In this document: positions 8,873 through 17,172 of the stretch, in pieces | Layout: the number at the start of each line of letters is the position of its first letter | Numbering within the stretch: the stretch's first letter is position 1 | Virus record (IMG/VR): IMGVR_UViG_3300042324_000689 | Coordinates: 1 to 59,615 of that record | Source: a virus | Reading direction: 5' to 3' (one strand) | Length of the DNA stretch: 59,615 nt | Translations under genes and position numbers: made by a program | Notes under the pieces: model-generated | The model's database searches: none | Told to the model about the DNA's origin: nothing | The model's input: the letters and a program-made list of their open reading frames with translations, nothing else

Positions 8873-9867
8873 TGAACCCTCTATTGGCAATGATTGATGG
8901 TTATGAAACCGATGAAGACTATTCAATGGCTAGTAAAAGATATAGAAATCTACTTTTAAAAAATACTCTTACAAGATATATAAATATAAACACAACGAGA
9001 TTTGGACAAAACAGGATAGACAATATCTTGGTAGATCCAAAAACAGAATATTCTATAAATAATTTTGGATATAGAGATGTTGACTGGATTGAAAAAGCAG
9101 AAATACTTGCAGTTGGTTGTTCAAATACCTGGGGCTATGGAGTTCCTGTAGATGGAAGATGGACAAATATTTTAGGTGAAAGAATTAATAAAGAAATTCG
9201 AAACCTATCATTTCCTGGAGGGTCCATAAATGACTTAGTGGCTAAATCATTTGAATATTTTAAAATATTTGGTAACCCAGAAATTATGTTATGTTTGTTT
9301 CCAGATCCTTTTAGATTACGTCTACCAATTAAAAAAAATATAACTAAAGAGTTTAGACTTAATAAAGAAGATAGTAAGAATAATCTATCTATCCCTGATT
9401 TAACTTTTGGAGATATACAACTTGATGTTCATCCAGAACCAATTTCACAAAGAAATAAATATATTAAAAGACCTTATACTTATAGAGAGATATTGCCATT
9501 AGAGGTTCCGCTATTTTTTTCTATGCAAGCAATACACTTATTAGAGCAATACTGCAGATCAAACAATATAAAACTTATCTGGTCATCTTGGCATGTTGAT
9601 ACAGTAAATGCTTTAACTAATGATAAAGAAAATATATTTAGTGATGTTGTTTTTAATAAAGATTTAGTTATTGGTCATTATTTAAATAATATAAATGAAT
9701 TAGAAAATAAAGAATTTGATGAAGACTGTCATAAAGAATATGAAAATTATTTTAAACACTGTTTTCATATTGGTGGTGATGTTGAAGATGGACTTGACCA
9801 GGCACACCCAGGAGTTCATAAACATATTCATATTGCAGAAGGATTTTATCAGGAAATGAATAAATGA
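8872..9867 (+). CDS. SGNH/GDSL-type hydrolase-like protein (copy 1)
   Basis: 331 aa. The nucleophile block is GCSNTWGYGVP (Ser near residue 83), with a Gly block around FPGGSINDL and a C-terminal D-x-x-HPG motif (GLDQAHPGVHKHIH) typical of SGNH esterases. A second SGNH-like gene lies on the other side of the adjacent carbamoyltransferase, so deacylation or acyl transfer on a carbohydrate or surface polymer is plausible. Very AT-rich. Starts with a 1-nt overlap to the leaderless microprotein and overlaps the next gene by 4 nt. Confidence 0.7.
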   Translation: MNPLLAMIDGYETDEDYSMASKRYRNLLLKNTLTRYININTTRFGQNRIDNILVDPKTEYSINNFGYRDVDWIEKAEILAVGCSNTWGYGVPVDGRWTNILGERINKEIRNLSFPGGSINDLVAKSFEYFKIFGNPEIMLCLFPDPFRLRLPIKKNITKEFRLNKEDSKNNLSIPDLTFGDIQLDVHPEPISQRNKYIKRPYTYREILPLEVPLFFSMQAIHLLEQYCRSNNIKLIWSSWHVDTVNALTNDKENIFSDVVFNKDLVIGHYLNNINELENKEFDEDCHKEYENYFKHCFHIGGDVEDGLDQAHPGVHKHIHIAEGFYQEMNK

Positions 9868-11285
9868 TAATTTTAGGAATTAACGAAACTTCCCACGACG
9901 CATCTGTATCTTTAATTAAAGATGGAGAAATACTTTTTGCGGGACATGCAGAAAGATATAGTAAACAAAAGAATGATTGGTATAACAACAAAGATATTAT
10001 CTTAGATGCATTAAACTATGGAACACCAGACTACATTGCTTACTATGAGAAGCCTTGGCTTAAAAGATCTAGAATAATGTTAAAGGGTGGCGCAGCAGAC
10101 TGGAAGCCAAACATTCCTTTAGATGTTCCAGTACACTACTTTAAGCATCACTACTCTCATGCAGCAGCAGGATACTACACAAGCGCATTTAACGATGCTG
10201 TAATTGTTGTATTAGATGCAATAGGAGAATATAACACTTCAACTATTTGGGTTGGTGAGGGCGACAAGATTAAACTTAAGTATAAGCAAAACTATCCAGT
10301 TAGTTTTGGACTATTTTATTCTGCTTTTACACAACTTATTGGACTTATGCCAAACCAAGAAGAATACATTATGATGGGAATGGCTGCCTATGGTGACTGG
10401 AAGCGTTACTACAAAGAGGTTGATGAATATTTTCCTTCATACGATAAACAAAAATATAATTTTCATAAAGGAATTAATGACTGGGGAATGATAATTACAG
10501 AGCAAGATAGGTTTGATATTGCTGCAGCAGTACAAGTAGTGTATGAGCAAAGATTAAATCAGTTTATGCGTATGGCAAAGTCCCTTACTGGTAAAAAGAA
10601 CTTAGTATTTATGGGTGGTTGTGCCCTTAACTCTTCAGCAAATACATTGCTATGGAATATTTTTGATATGATTTGGATCATGCCTAACCCAGGAGATGCT
10701 GGTAGTTCTTTAGGTGCAGCAGCAGCCTTGTACGGAAAGCACCTTGACTGGAAGACTCCGTATCTTGGCTATGATCTTGGAGGAGAGTATCCTGTTCAGC
10801 AAATTGTGGACGGTATATTAAAAGATGGAATCGTAGCAGTAGCAACAGGCAGAGCAGAATACGGTCCAAGAGCATTGGGCAATCGAAGCATTCTTGCTGA
10901 CCCAAGAGATCCAAATATAAAAGATAAAGTTAATTTAATTAAACAAAGAGAGTTGTTTAGACCATTTGCTCCAGTAGTTATGGAAGAGTGTGCGTCTAAG
11001 TGGTTTGATATGGATTTTGCAAGCCCTTATATGCAATATACAGTTAAGTGTCTTCAGCCAGATAAAATACCATCTGTAGTTCATGCTGATGGAACCTCAA
11101 GAGTTCAAACTGTAAATAAAGATCAACATCGTGGGTTATGGAGAGTTCTTAATAAGTTTTATATTGAAACTGGTGTTCCAATACTATTAAATACAAGCCT
11201 TAATATTAAAGGACAGCCACTACTAAATGATGAAAATGATATAGAAAAATGGCAAAAAACTTATAACAATTTAGTGATAAGATAG
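9864..11285 (+). CDS. O-carbamoyltransferase (NodU/CmcH/TobZ family)
   Basis: 473 aa, shorter than the roughly 550-600 aa bacterial enzymes but with both domains. N-terminal: GINETSHDASVSLIKDG and the metal-binding HHYSHAA (His95, His96, His99), VVLDAIGEY and MMGMAAYG. C-terminal: EYGPRALGNRSILADPRD and FRPFAPVV. The enzyme transfers carbamoyl from carbamoyl phosphate via carbamoyl-AMP to a hydroxyl. In phages the family has been linked to carbamoylation of hydroxymethylated cytosine and to sugar decoration; the SGNH neighbours here favour a surface-glycan or small-molecule substrate. Confidence 0.9.
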   Translation: MIILGINETSHDASVSLIKDGEILFAGHAERYSKQKNDWYNNKDIILDALNYGTPDYIAYYEKPWLKRSRIMLKGGAADWKPNIPLDVPVHYFKHHYSHAAAGYYTSAFNDAVIVVLDAIGEYNTSTIWVGEGDKIKLKYKQNYPVSFGLFYSAFTQLIGLMPNQEEYIMMGMAAYGDWKRYYKEVDEYFPSYDKQKYNFHKGINDWGMIITEQDRFDIAAAVQVVYEQRLNQFMRMAKSLTGKKNLVFMGGCALNSSANTLLWNIFDMIWIMPNPGDAGSSLGAAAALYGKHLDWKTPYLGYDLGGEYPVQQIVDGILKDGIVAVATGRAEYGPRALGNRSILADPRDPNIKDKVNLIKQRELFRPFAPVVMEECASKWFDMDFASPYMQYTVKCLQPDKIPSVVHADGTSRVQTVNKDQHRGLWRVLNKFYIETGVPILLNTSLNIKGQPLLNDENDIEKWQKTYNNLVIR

Positions 11286-11289
11286 TTTG

Positions 11290-12129
11290 ATGATTAATAA
11301 AAAATCAAACTTAAAAACAATTCCAGATATTTTTGTAAATAGGTCTTTAGAAGAAATGAGTCAGCATGCTATGCCTAAAACAGAAGCAGACTCTGTTTTT
11401 ATTGAATATAAACTAAACTCTCAAGGATATAGGTGCAATGAGTTTAGCAATCAAGAAATTTTAACTTTGGGATGTTCTCAAACAGAGGGACATGGAATGC
11501 CTATAGAACTTACATGGCCTTATCTAATATCACAAAAAATGAATAAGGATTATATTAATTTAGCAAAAGGAGGAGAAGGAATACAAGCACAAATAGTTAA
11601 AGCATTTCAGTTTTTTAAAGAATTTTATCATCCAAAATATATATTTGCAGTATTTCCAATAACAAGGCTGGAAGTTCCTTTGATAAACCTTAGAGTAAAA
11701 AATGAAGGTAATCATGAACGTGTAAAGTCTAGAGAAAATATAGGCAAAGCCATGCTATCTAACAAATTACTTGAAAAATTTTCTAAAGAACCACATATAG
11801 TAGAAAATATTTTGCCAGAAGAATTTGCAATTTTTTATAATATGTTATTTTTAAAAATGTTTATTCAGTATTGCAAATCAAATAATATAATATTATTGTG
11901 GACCTACTTGAACGATTCGTCTTTAGAGCAATACTCATTTAAAGATTTTACAGATACATATTTTGAGACTAGTTCGCCAGAAAATAATTGTCACTTAGAG
12001 TTTTCAGATAATAAATTTTTTGAGTACGCAGCAGACTATGAGTATTGGCATCCTGGTCATTGGGCATTTCACCAACAAATGCATATGGCAAATTCAATAT
12101 ATAGTACACTTTTTAAACAAACAGAATGA
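11290..12129 (+). CDS. SGNH/GDSL-type hydrolase-like protein (copy 2)
   Basis: 279 aa, paralogous to the gene before the carbamoyltransferase: NSQGYRCNEF, GCSQTEGHGMP (nucleophile Ser), FPITRLEVPL and a C-terminal ADYEYWHPGHWAFHQQMH (catalytic D/H). ATG at 11290 is preferred to the in-frame TTG. The arrangement SGNH - carbamoyltransferase - SGNH suggests one pathway. Confidence 0.7.
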   Translation: MINKKSNLKTIPDIFVNRSLEEMSQHAMPKTEADSVFIEYKLNSQGYRCNEFSNQEILTLGCSQTEGHGMPIELTWPYLISQKMNKDYINLAKGGEGIQAQIVKAFQFFKEFYHPKYIFAVFPITRLEVPLINLRVKNEGNHERVKSRENIGKAMLSNKLLEKFSKEPHIVENILPEEFAIFYNMLFLKMFIQYCKSNNIILLWTYLNDSSLEQYSFKDFTDTYFETSSPENNCHLEFSDNKFFEYAADYEYWHPGHWAFHQQMHMANSIYSTLFKQTE

Positions 12130-12199
12130 TATAAGTGACTGGGAAAGACCTATAACTTTAAAATGCAGTAATAAAATGGTATAATAACCCTAACAGACA

Positions 12200-14344
12200 T
12201 TGTCTGTCCTAGGGGGGAAGGTAATCAAAAAACTAATACGAATAGCAGCAGCCACATTATTAGCATTTGGCTGGCTTCTTATTTCCCCAGAAGGTGCCCA
12301 CTCTGATGATCCCCTCACAGTAGCAGCCCAAGAAATACAAGACCTTAACGATAGCATTGACGACCTTGGCTACAAGGATGAGTTCATATTTTTAATTGAA
12401 GAGGCAGAAGATAAGTATGCCCTTGCAGTATCTGCAAAAGAAACCCAGACCCAAACCTCTACCACATATGATGCATCTCTTGTCTTAAAAGCCACGGCGG
12501 GAGAAGAAAAAGCATCAGCCCAAACAGCCGTAGACGAACAAACAGTAGTAGTGGCAACTGCATTAGAAGATAAGAATGATGCACAAGATGCTCTTGATAT
12601 AGCCAATATAAACCTTTCAACCCAGTCTGGCTCAATGACTGATATCACAACAGAAGATTTTAATAATAATAGTATAAATAATGGTAGACAAAATTGGCCA
12701 GCAGGTGCTCTTAGTATATTTATAGTTGGATCAATAGACTCAAATGGAAACTCTGTTGGCACTGAGGTTGCAATAACTTCAACAAATAATGGTGGATATT
12801 TTTATGGAAGCGACCAGGTTCCAAGTAATGATTATACAAACCCACCAGCGTTGCATCTTCAAGCCCCAAGTCAAACACTTGCTTTTCGTGTTGCCAATTG
12901 GAGTGAGGGAGCAGTTACTCAGGTTAAATTTTCCGTTTATGCAAAAAATGGAGATGCCACTGCTATGGTCAGGCATACAGATGGAACAACATATAATTTT
13001 ACAATTCAAAACAATGTTAATTCAGATTATCCAGGATTTGTCCATCAAGAGGTTTTAGATGCGCTTCCTGGTAAACAAATTCATGAGATATATTTTTGGG
13101 CAGACAACAATGACTGGTACATTATTGATAATGTAATTATAAAAACTATTATAGGAAGTGTTCCAAGCCAAGAATCAAGTGCGGCGGTTGCCTCAGCACA
13201 GGCTGTATATAATGATAAATTAAATATTTACAACCAAGCAGTTTCAACATTAAATGCTTACAATCAAACCTTAACTAATAAAACAACTGAGGCTGAGAAT
13301 GCAAGTTTAAATGTTGTAACGGCATTACAAAATAAAAATAATGCTATTAGTGCATACGATCAAGCAATTAATAATGTTAATAGTGCAATTGATGATGCAT
13401 GGCGTTGCTATGACGAGCAACTACAAAGAGAAATTCAATCTGCTATTGCCCAAGCAGCAGCCAACGCTGCAGCAAATCAACCCACCCCAGAGCCAAGTCC
13501 TGAACCAACTGCTGAAGAGCCACCTACTCCTGAGCCAAGTCCAGAACCTACTACTGAGGAACCATCAACTCCAGAACCAAGTCCTGAGCCTACGGCAGAA
13601 GAGCCTCCTACGCCAGAGCCTTCTCCAGAGCCTACAGTGGACCCTACAGAGGAGCCTACACCTGAGCCTACCCCAGAGGAACCACCAACACCTGAGCCTT
13701 CTCCAGAACCAACTACAGAAACAACTGAAGAGCCTGCTCCAGAACCTTCACCAGAACCTGGCCCAGAGCCAAAGCCAGAAGAGAACCCTTGGACTGAACC
13801 AGATGTAGTAATTGAAGATGAGGTATTAGCAGCCCTTGTTCCTGAAAAAGGAACTGGAACAGAAGAAGATCTATCTAATGTTATTGCTAACCTTACAAGC
13901 AGTGATAATAAGTTAGTTACTCTTTCCCCTGAACAAGTAACAGCAGTTAGCCAAACACTTAGAGCATTGACTCAAGAAGCAAAGGCTGAGGTTGCACAAG
14001 ACCTTGGTATTAAGCCTTCAGAAGTTGCACAGATTGCACAGCAGATGAAATCTAACCCAGCACTTGCAGAAGCATTTGTTGAGTTTTCAGATAGAGAAGC
14101 AGAGGCGGGAGAAACCCCAATGCCATTTACATTAGCGGATGCAGTAACAGAAGTACAAACAGAAGCATTCTTAGCAGACCCACTTGCAGCAGTATTTGAA
14201 GTGGATGTTACAGAATTATTATCTAATTTCTCTGAGTTAGGTATGGATATGACAGACGATCAGAGAGAAAAAGCGCAAGAAGTAATTGTCCCAGTGATCA
14301 TCGTATCACAAATTGCAGGGGCAATGATAAGGAGGAACAAATGA
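12200..14344 (+). CDS. secreted/anchored coiled-coil protein with PTPEPSPEP repeat stalk
   Basis: About 700 aa. Signal peptide (KKLIRIAAATLLAFGWLL, cleavage near AHS), an Asp/Ala-rich coiled coil, a beta-rich central domain (about residues 150-320), a second coiled coil, then a Pro/Glu/Ser/Thr stalk of PEPSPEPT-type repeats (about 430-535), a helical domain, and a C-terminal hydrophobic segment ending RRNK. This is the layout of a surface protein anchored by its tail. The start is unclear: the only standard codon is a TTG at 12200, 15 nt after TATAAT, while the ideal SD AGGGGGGAAGG sits directly before a non-standard ATC at 12224, where the signal peptide begins. Overlaps the next gene by 4 nt. 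Confidence 0.75.
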   Translation: MSVLGGKVIKKLIRIAAATLLAFGWLLISPEGAHSDDPLTVAAQEIQDLNDSIDDLGYKDEFIFLIEEAEDKYALAVSAKETQTQTSTTYDASLVLKATAGEEKASAQTAVDEQTVVVATALEDKNDAQDALDIANINLSTQSGSMTDITTEDFNNNSINNGRQNWPAGALSIFIVGSIDSNGNSVGTEVAITSTNNGGYFYGSDQVPSNDYTNPPALHLQAPSQTLAFRVANWSEGAVTQVKFSVYAKNGDATAMVRHTDGTTYNFTIQNNVNSDYPGFVHQEVLDALPGKQIHEIYFWADNNDWYIIDNVIIKTIIGSVPSQESSAAVASAQAVYNDKLNIYNQAVSTLNAYNQTLTNKTTEAENASLNVVTALQNKNNAISAYDQAINNVNSAIDDAWRCYDEQLQREIQSAIAQAAANAAANQPTPEPSPEPTAEEPPTPEPSPEPTTEEPSTPEPSPEPTAEEPPTPEPSPEPTVDPTEEPTPEPTPEEPPTPEPSPEPTTETTEEPAPEPSPEPGPEPKPEENPWTEPDVVIEDEVLAALVPEKGTGTEEDLSNVIANLTSSDNKLVTLSPEQVTAVSQTLRALTQEAKAEVAQDLGIKPSEVAQIAQQMKSNPALAEAFVEFSDREAEAGETPMPFTLADAVTEVQTEAFLADPLAAVFEVDVTELLSNFSELGMDMTDDQREKAQEVIVPVIIVSQIAGAMIRRNK

Positions 14345-14568
14345 AAATAATCAATAAGGCCACAAACCTGGTAGGCAAAATGCTAAAGGGATTAACTAAA
14401 TGGTTTAAAGACGCAGGTATGGAATTAATTGCACAAGCATTCACCCTCCTGGGCTTCTTTATCGCATGGCTAACTTTGACGGGATCAGCAAGAGACATTG
14501 TTGGTATTGCTGTAATGGCAACAACAGTTATCTGGTTAATCACAATCCCGCTAAGGAAGGAGAAATAA
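14341..14568 (+). CDS. two-TM membrane protein, holin candidate
   Basis: 75 aa. An amphipathic basic N-terminus precedes two hydrophobic helices (LIAQAFTLLGFFIAWLTL and IVGIAVMATTVIWLITI) and a KEK tail. Size and topology fit a class II holin; the endolysin lies 2.6 kb downstream. Translationally coupled (ATGA) to the surface protein. Confidence 0.6.
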   Translation: MKIINKATNLVGKMLKGLTKWFKDAGMELIAQAFTLLGFFIAWLTLTGSARDIVGIAVMATTVIWLITIPLRKEK

Positions 14569-14569
14569 A

Positions 14570-14854
14570 ATGGCAACTAAAAAAATAGTAGAACCCCCAA
14601 AGCAGGAGCACCCACAGAAAGCAATAACAAATATTCTAATGAGAATTCTTGCGGTATTTGCAGCATCAGGACTATCAGTCTTGGGAGCGGGAGCCGTAGT
14701 AGGAATTGACACAGTTCAGGCAGTTATGCTTGCAGGACTCTTAGGAGTAGCAACAGTTATTGAAAGACTGGCAAGGGCTTTTTTGGACGATGGAAGGCTA
14801 TCATTAGCAGAAATAAATGATGCCTTTAAGTCTGTAGACAAAAAGGCTAATTAG
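14570..14854 (+). CDS. membrane protein, second holin candidate
   Basis: 94 aa with two hydrophobic helices (ILAVFAASGLSVLGAGAVVG and VMLAGLLGVATVIERLA) and a short charged C-terminal helix (LSLAEINDAFKSVDKKAN). Begins just after the preceding gene with AAGGAG as SD. Resembles actinophage holin-like proteins; the exact class is not assigned. Confidence 0.6.
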   Translation: MATKKIVEPPKQEHPQKAITNILMRILAVFAASGLSVLGAGAVVGIDTVQAVMLAGLLGVATVIERLARAFLDDGRLSLAEINDAFKSVDKKAN

Positions 14855-14870
14855 TCATTATTGACGGTAG

Positions 14871-14900
14871 TTGACAGCCCTCTCTGGGCAATGGTATACT
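14871..14900 (+). promoter_or_regulatory. sigma70-like promoter
   Basis: TTGACA (14871-14876) and TATACT (14895-14900), 18-nt spacer. Transcription would start near 14907, inside the loop of the inverted repeat flanking the Ntn hydrolase SD. Confidence 0.8.
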
Positions 14901-14926
14901 TGAGTATCACCTATCTGGAGAGGGCT
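14876..14926 (+). promoter_or_regulatory. inverted repeat that can mask the Ntn hydrolase SD
   Basis: AGCCCTCTC (14876-14884) is perfectly complementary to GAGAGGGCT (14918-14926). The right arm contains the SD of the Ntn hydrolase gene and is followed by TTTTG. Read-through RNA from the holin operon contains both arms; RNA from the local promoter lacks the left arm. Confidence 0.6.
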
Positions 14927-14932
14927 TTTGCC

Positions 14933-15457
14933 ATGACTTGTATTGCTGTTGTTCGCCATGAAGATAAAATTTATATGGCAGGAGATCGTGGAGCATCAGA
15001 TGATGGTACCATTCTAGCACTTGAAGCACCAAAGGTTTGGAAGATAGGCCCATACCTAATTGGATATGCTGGAGCAATGGACGGAGAAAGAATCCGCTAT
15101 AACTTTAAACCAACTGCTCCTAACATTAAAGACACAGATAGATTTATGCAAACAAAGTTTGTTAAAGAACTAAAAGAATTTTATAATGAGTTTTGGGTAG
15201 ACACATCTAAAGATGGAGACCTTGGTTTAATCATTTCAGTTCGTGGTCAAATCTATGAGCACAGTTCCGCTGACATGTCTTTATCTAAGTACACACTGCC
15301 ATACCTTGCTATGGGTTCAGGAGCAGAGTATGCTTACGGGGTTTTATATGCAACAGATAAACAAAAAAATGCAAGAAATAGAGTGATTCAAGCAGTAAAT
15401 GCTGCTATTAAATTTAACCCATCATGTATGGGTCCAGTTGACATTGTCAGTATTTAG
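14933..15457 (+). CDS. proteasome/HslV-like Ntn-hydrolase
   Basis: 174 aa. The N-terminus MTCIAVVRHEDKIYMAGDRG matches the Ntn-hydrolase beta-subunit pattern, with a candidate nucleophile Thr2 exposed after Met removal, followed by GYAGA, and GSGAEYAYG near residue 122. Length is close to HslV. It could be a self-compartmentalising peptidase or a proteasome-fold protein with another role. The start is fixed by GGAGAGGG 8 nt upstream of ATG 14933 and by the need for Thr2; the open frame extends upstream across the promoter and is not coding. Actinobacterial hosts commonly have proteasomes, so mimicry is conceivable. Confidence 0.75.
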   Translation: MTCIAVVRHEDKIYMAGDRGASDDGTILALEAPKVWKIGPYLIGYAGAMDGERIRYNFKPTAPNIKDTDRFMQTKFVKELKEFYNEFWVDTSKDGDLGLIISVRGQIYEHSSADMSLSKYTLPYLAMGSGAEYAYGVLYATDKQKNARNRVIQAVNAAIKFNPSCMGPVDIVSI

Positions 15458-15472
15458 AGATATACTTTATAT

Positions 15473-15694
15473 ATGAGCGAAGAATTTGAAGAGATTCTAA
15501 AGGGTATTCAAGAAAATGAGTTAGATTATGATGAGTTTGAAATCTGGCTAAACAATGGAATTGAACGGGGATGGATAACAGAACCTTTCTGTAATACTCA
15601 TGATGGCGATCCATATATGAGTGAAGAAGAGCAACAAGAGTGGGAAGATGGCGGAGATCCTTGCCAGGTAGTATTTAAAATAAAGGAGCAGTAA
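15473..15694 (+). CDS. conserved acidic phage protein
   Basis: 73 aa, strongly acidic, with FCNTHDGDPYMSEEE and GGDPCQVVFKI, a pattern I recognise from small uncharacterised actinophage proteins. TATACT is 6 nt before the ATG (leaderless). Confidence 0.7.
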   Translation: MSEEFEEILKGIQENELDYDEFEIWLNNGIERGWITEPFCNTHDGDPYMSEEEQQEWEDGGDPCQVVFKIKEQ

Positions 15695-15699
15695 TTTAA

Positions 15700-16881
15700 A
15701 TGTGTATAGTTTGTGTATCTGCAGTAACAGTTGCGTCTTTGCTTGCACCAACCCAAGTACCAGTTGAAGTAAAGCCTATTCAAAAAAATATTCAAGAGTA
15801 TGAGTTTACTAATAAGTCATGCTCTAAGTCTAACTTAAATAAAGTTAAAAACAATACAATATGTTTAAAAAATGGAAAAGTTTATAGATGGGCTGTAAAA
15901 AAATCACCTGTTGTTAAGCCAACACCAACACCAACACCCACGCCAACACCTACTCCAACACCTACTCCAACTCCGACTCCCACGCCAACACCTACTCCAA
16001 CACCTACATTCAAACCATTATCACAAATTGAAAAACTTCAAATTAAAATAGTAGATTCTTTTAAAATTAAAAAAGATATTAATGAAATAAATTTTACAAT
16101 TATACAAAGTCCATCAGTTGATAAAAATAGAGTAGAAAAAATTGTAAATTCATACAAGACAGCACTGGCAACATTTAATAGTCCAACAAATAAAAAAATA
16201 AACTTAGTGTTTATGAGTGAAACTGATAAAGATTGGTGGCTTCAAACTTCTAGAAAATTAGATGGTTCAGCACACAATGATAATTGGTGGAACAATTCAT
16301 CTTGCAGAATAAGTGTTACAGCACTTTGTGCTTACAGTCCTGGAGGGATGCCTCACATAAGTCTTTATACAATGATAGGTTCTTCTACTTCCCCAAATGG
16401 ATTAGAAGAGATGGTTTGGTATCATGAAGCAACTCACTTGTATCAGTTCCAATTACAGATTGATCAAAAAGGTTATCCAAATTGCTGGATTATTGAAGGA
16501 CAGGCCCATGCTTTAGGGTTTGCTTTTGCTTCCAAATCATTTGATAACTCAAAAGAAAGAAGTATGATGTTGCCTCACGATATTGCAAGAATATTTCCTA
16601 ACTATAAGCAGTATTCAAAAGAGGATTGGATCAATAATTTTATTAAATTAACAAGTGATTTTTCATACTGTACAGGTCTTTCGGCTGGGTACAGTGTAGG
16701 AATGCTTGCGGTTGAATCTTTATATTATTACAACGATGCTGAGAAAGTAAATAGTTTTATAGCGCACTATTACTCTACCCCAGACACATTTGAAATTTCT
16801 TTAAAATCTATTCTTGGAATAGACCTAAATCGTTTTTATAGCAATTTTGCAGAATACTCAATGATTACACTCAATAGTTAA
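15700..16881 (+). CDS. secreted zincin-like protein with Thr-Pro stalk
   Basis: 393 aa. Hydrophobic N-terminus (CIVCVSAVTVASLLAPT), a (TP)n linker of about 16 repeats near residues 70-102, then a globular domain with the zinc-protease motif HEATH (WYHEATHLYQF) and a downstream Glu in WIIEGQAHALG, the gluzincin arrangement HExxH-x(n)-E. Several Cys could form disulfides outside the cell. Likely an exported or virion-associated metallopeptidase acting on host surface material; the substrate is unknown. AAGGAG precedes the start. Confidence 0.75.
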   Translation: MCIVCVSAVTVASLLAPTQVPVEVKPIQKNIQEYEFTNKSCSKSNLNKVKNNTICLKNGKVYRWAVKKSPVVKPTPTPTPTPTPTPTPTPTPTPTPTPTPTPTFKPLSQIEKLQIKIVDSFKIKKDINEINFTIIQSPSVDKNRVEKIVNSYKTALATFNSPTNKKINLVFMSETDKDWWLQTSRKLDGSAHNDNWWNNSSCRISVTALCAYSPGGMPHISLYTMIGSSTSPNGLEEMVWYHEATHLYQFQLQIDQKGYPNCWIIEGQAHALGFAFASKSFDNSKERSMMLPHDIARIFPNYKQYSKEDWINNFIKLTSDFSYCTGLSAGYSVGMLAVESLYYYNDAEKVNSFIAHYYSTPDTFEISLKSILGIDLNRFYSNFAEYSMITLNS

Positions 16882-16949
16882 GGCTTAGAGTGTCAGATAT
16901 CCTATAACCCTATTATGGTATAATTAAATATAAACTTAGGAGGTTTATT

Positions 16950-17159
16950 ATGACAAATACAATAGATCCATCAGATGATAGACAAGAGGCAGTCTTAAGA
17001 GCCAAGGCTTGGAAAGATGCTGCAGCAAAAGAAGTTAAAGCAGAGCCAGTTGTTGTTAATGCTCCAGATGATAGACAAGAGGCAATTTTAGAAGCAAAAA
17101 AATGGAATAAGCCAATTGCAAAAATTATTAAAAAAATTACTACAAAAAAGAAAAAGTAG
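16950..17159 (+). CDS. duplicated DDRQEA-motif basic protein
   Basis: 69 aa with two copies of a segment DDRQEA-[VI]-L-x-AK-x-W (about residues 9-20 and 40-51) and a Lys-rich C-terminus. SD AGGAGG is strong and TATAAT lies upstream. Internal duplication is evident; function unknown, basic tail suggests nucleic acid or cell-wall polymer binding. Confidence 0.6.
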   Translation: MTNTIDPSDDRQEAVLRAKAWKDAAAKEVKAEPVVVNAPDDRQEAILEAKKWNKPIAKIIKKITTKKKK

Positions 17160-17172
17160 AAAGGGTTAAGTC

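Noticed and set aside
13341-13808. 155-aa + frame rich in Leu/Gln within the stalked surface protein
   Set aside because: Frame-shifted reading of the PEPSPEPT repeat; composition is an artefact of CCA/GAA/ACT repeats.
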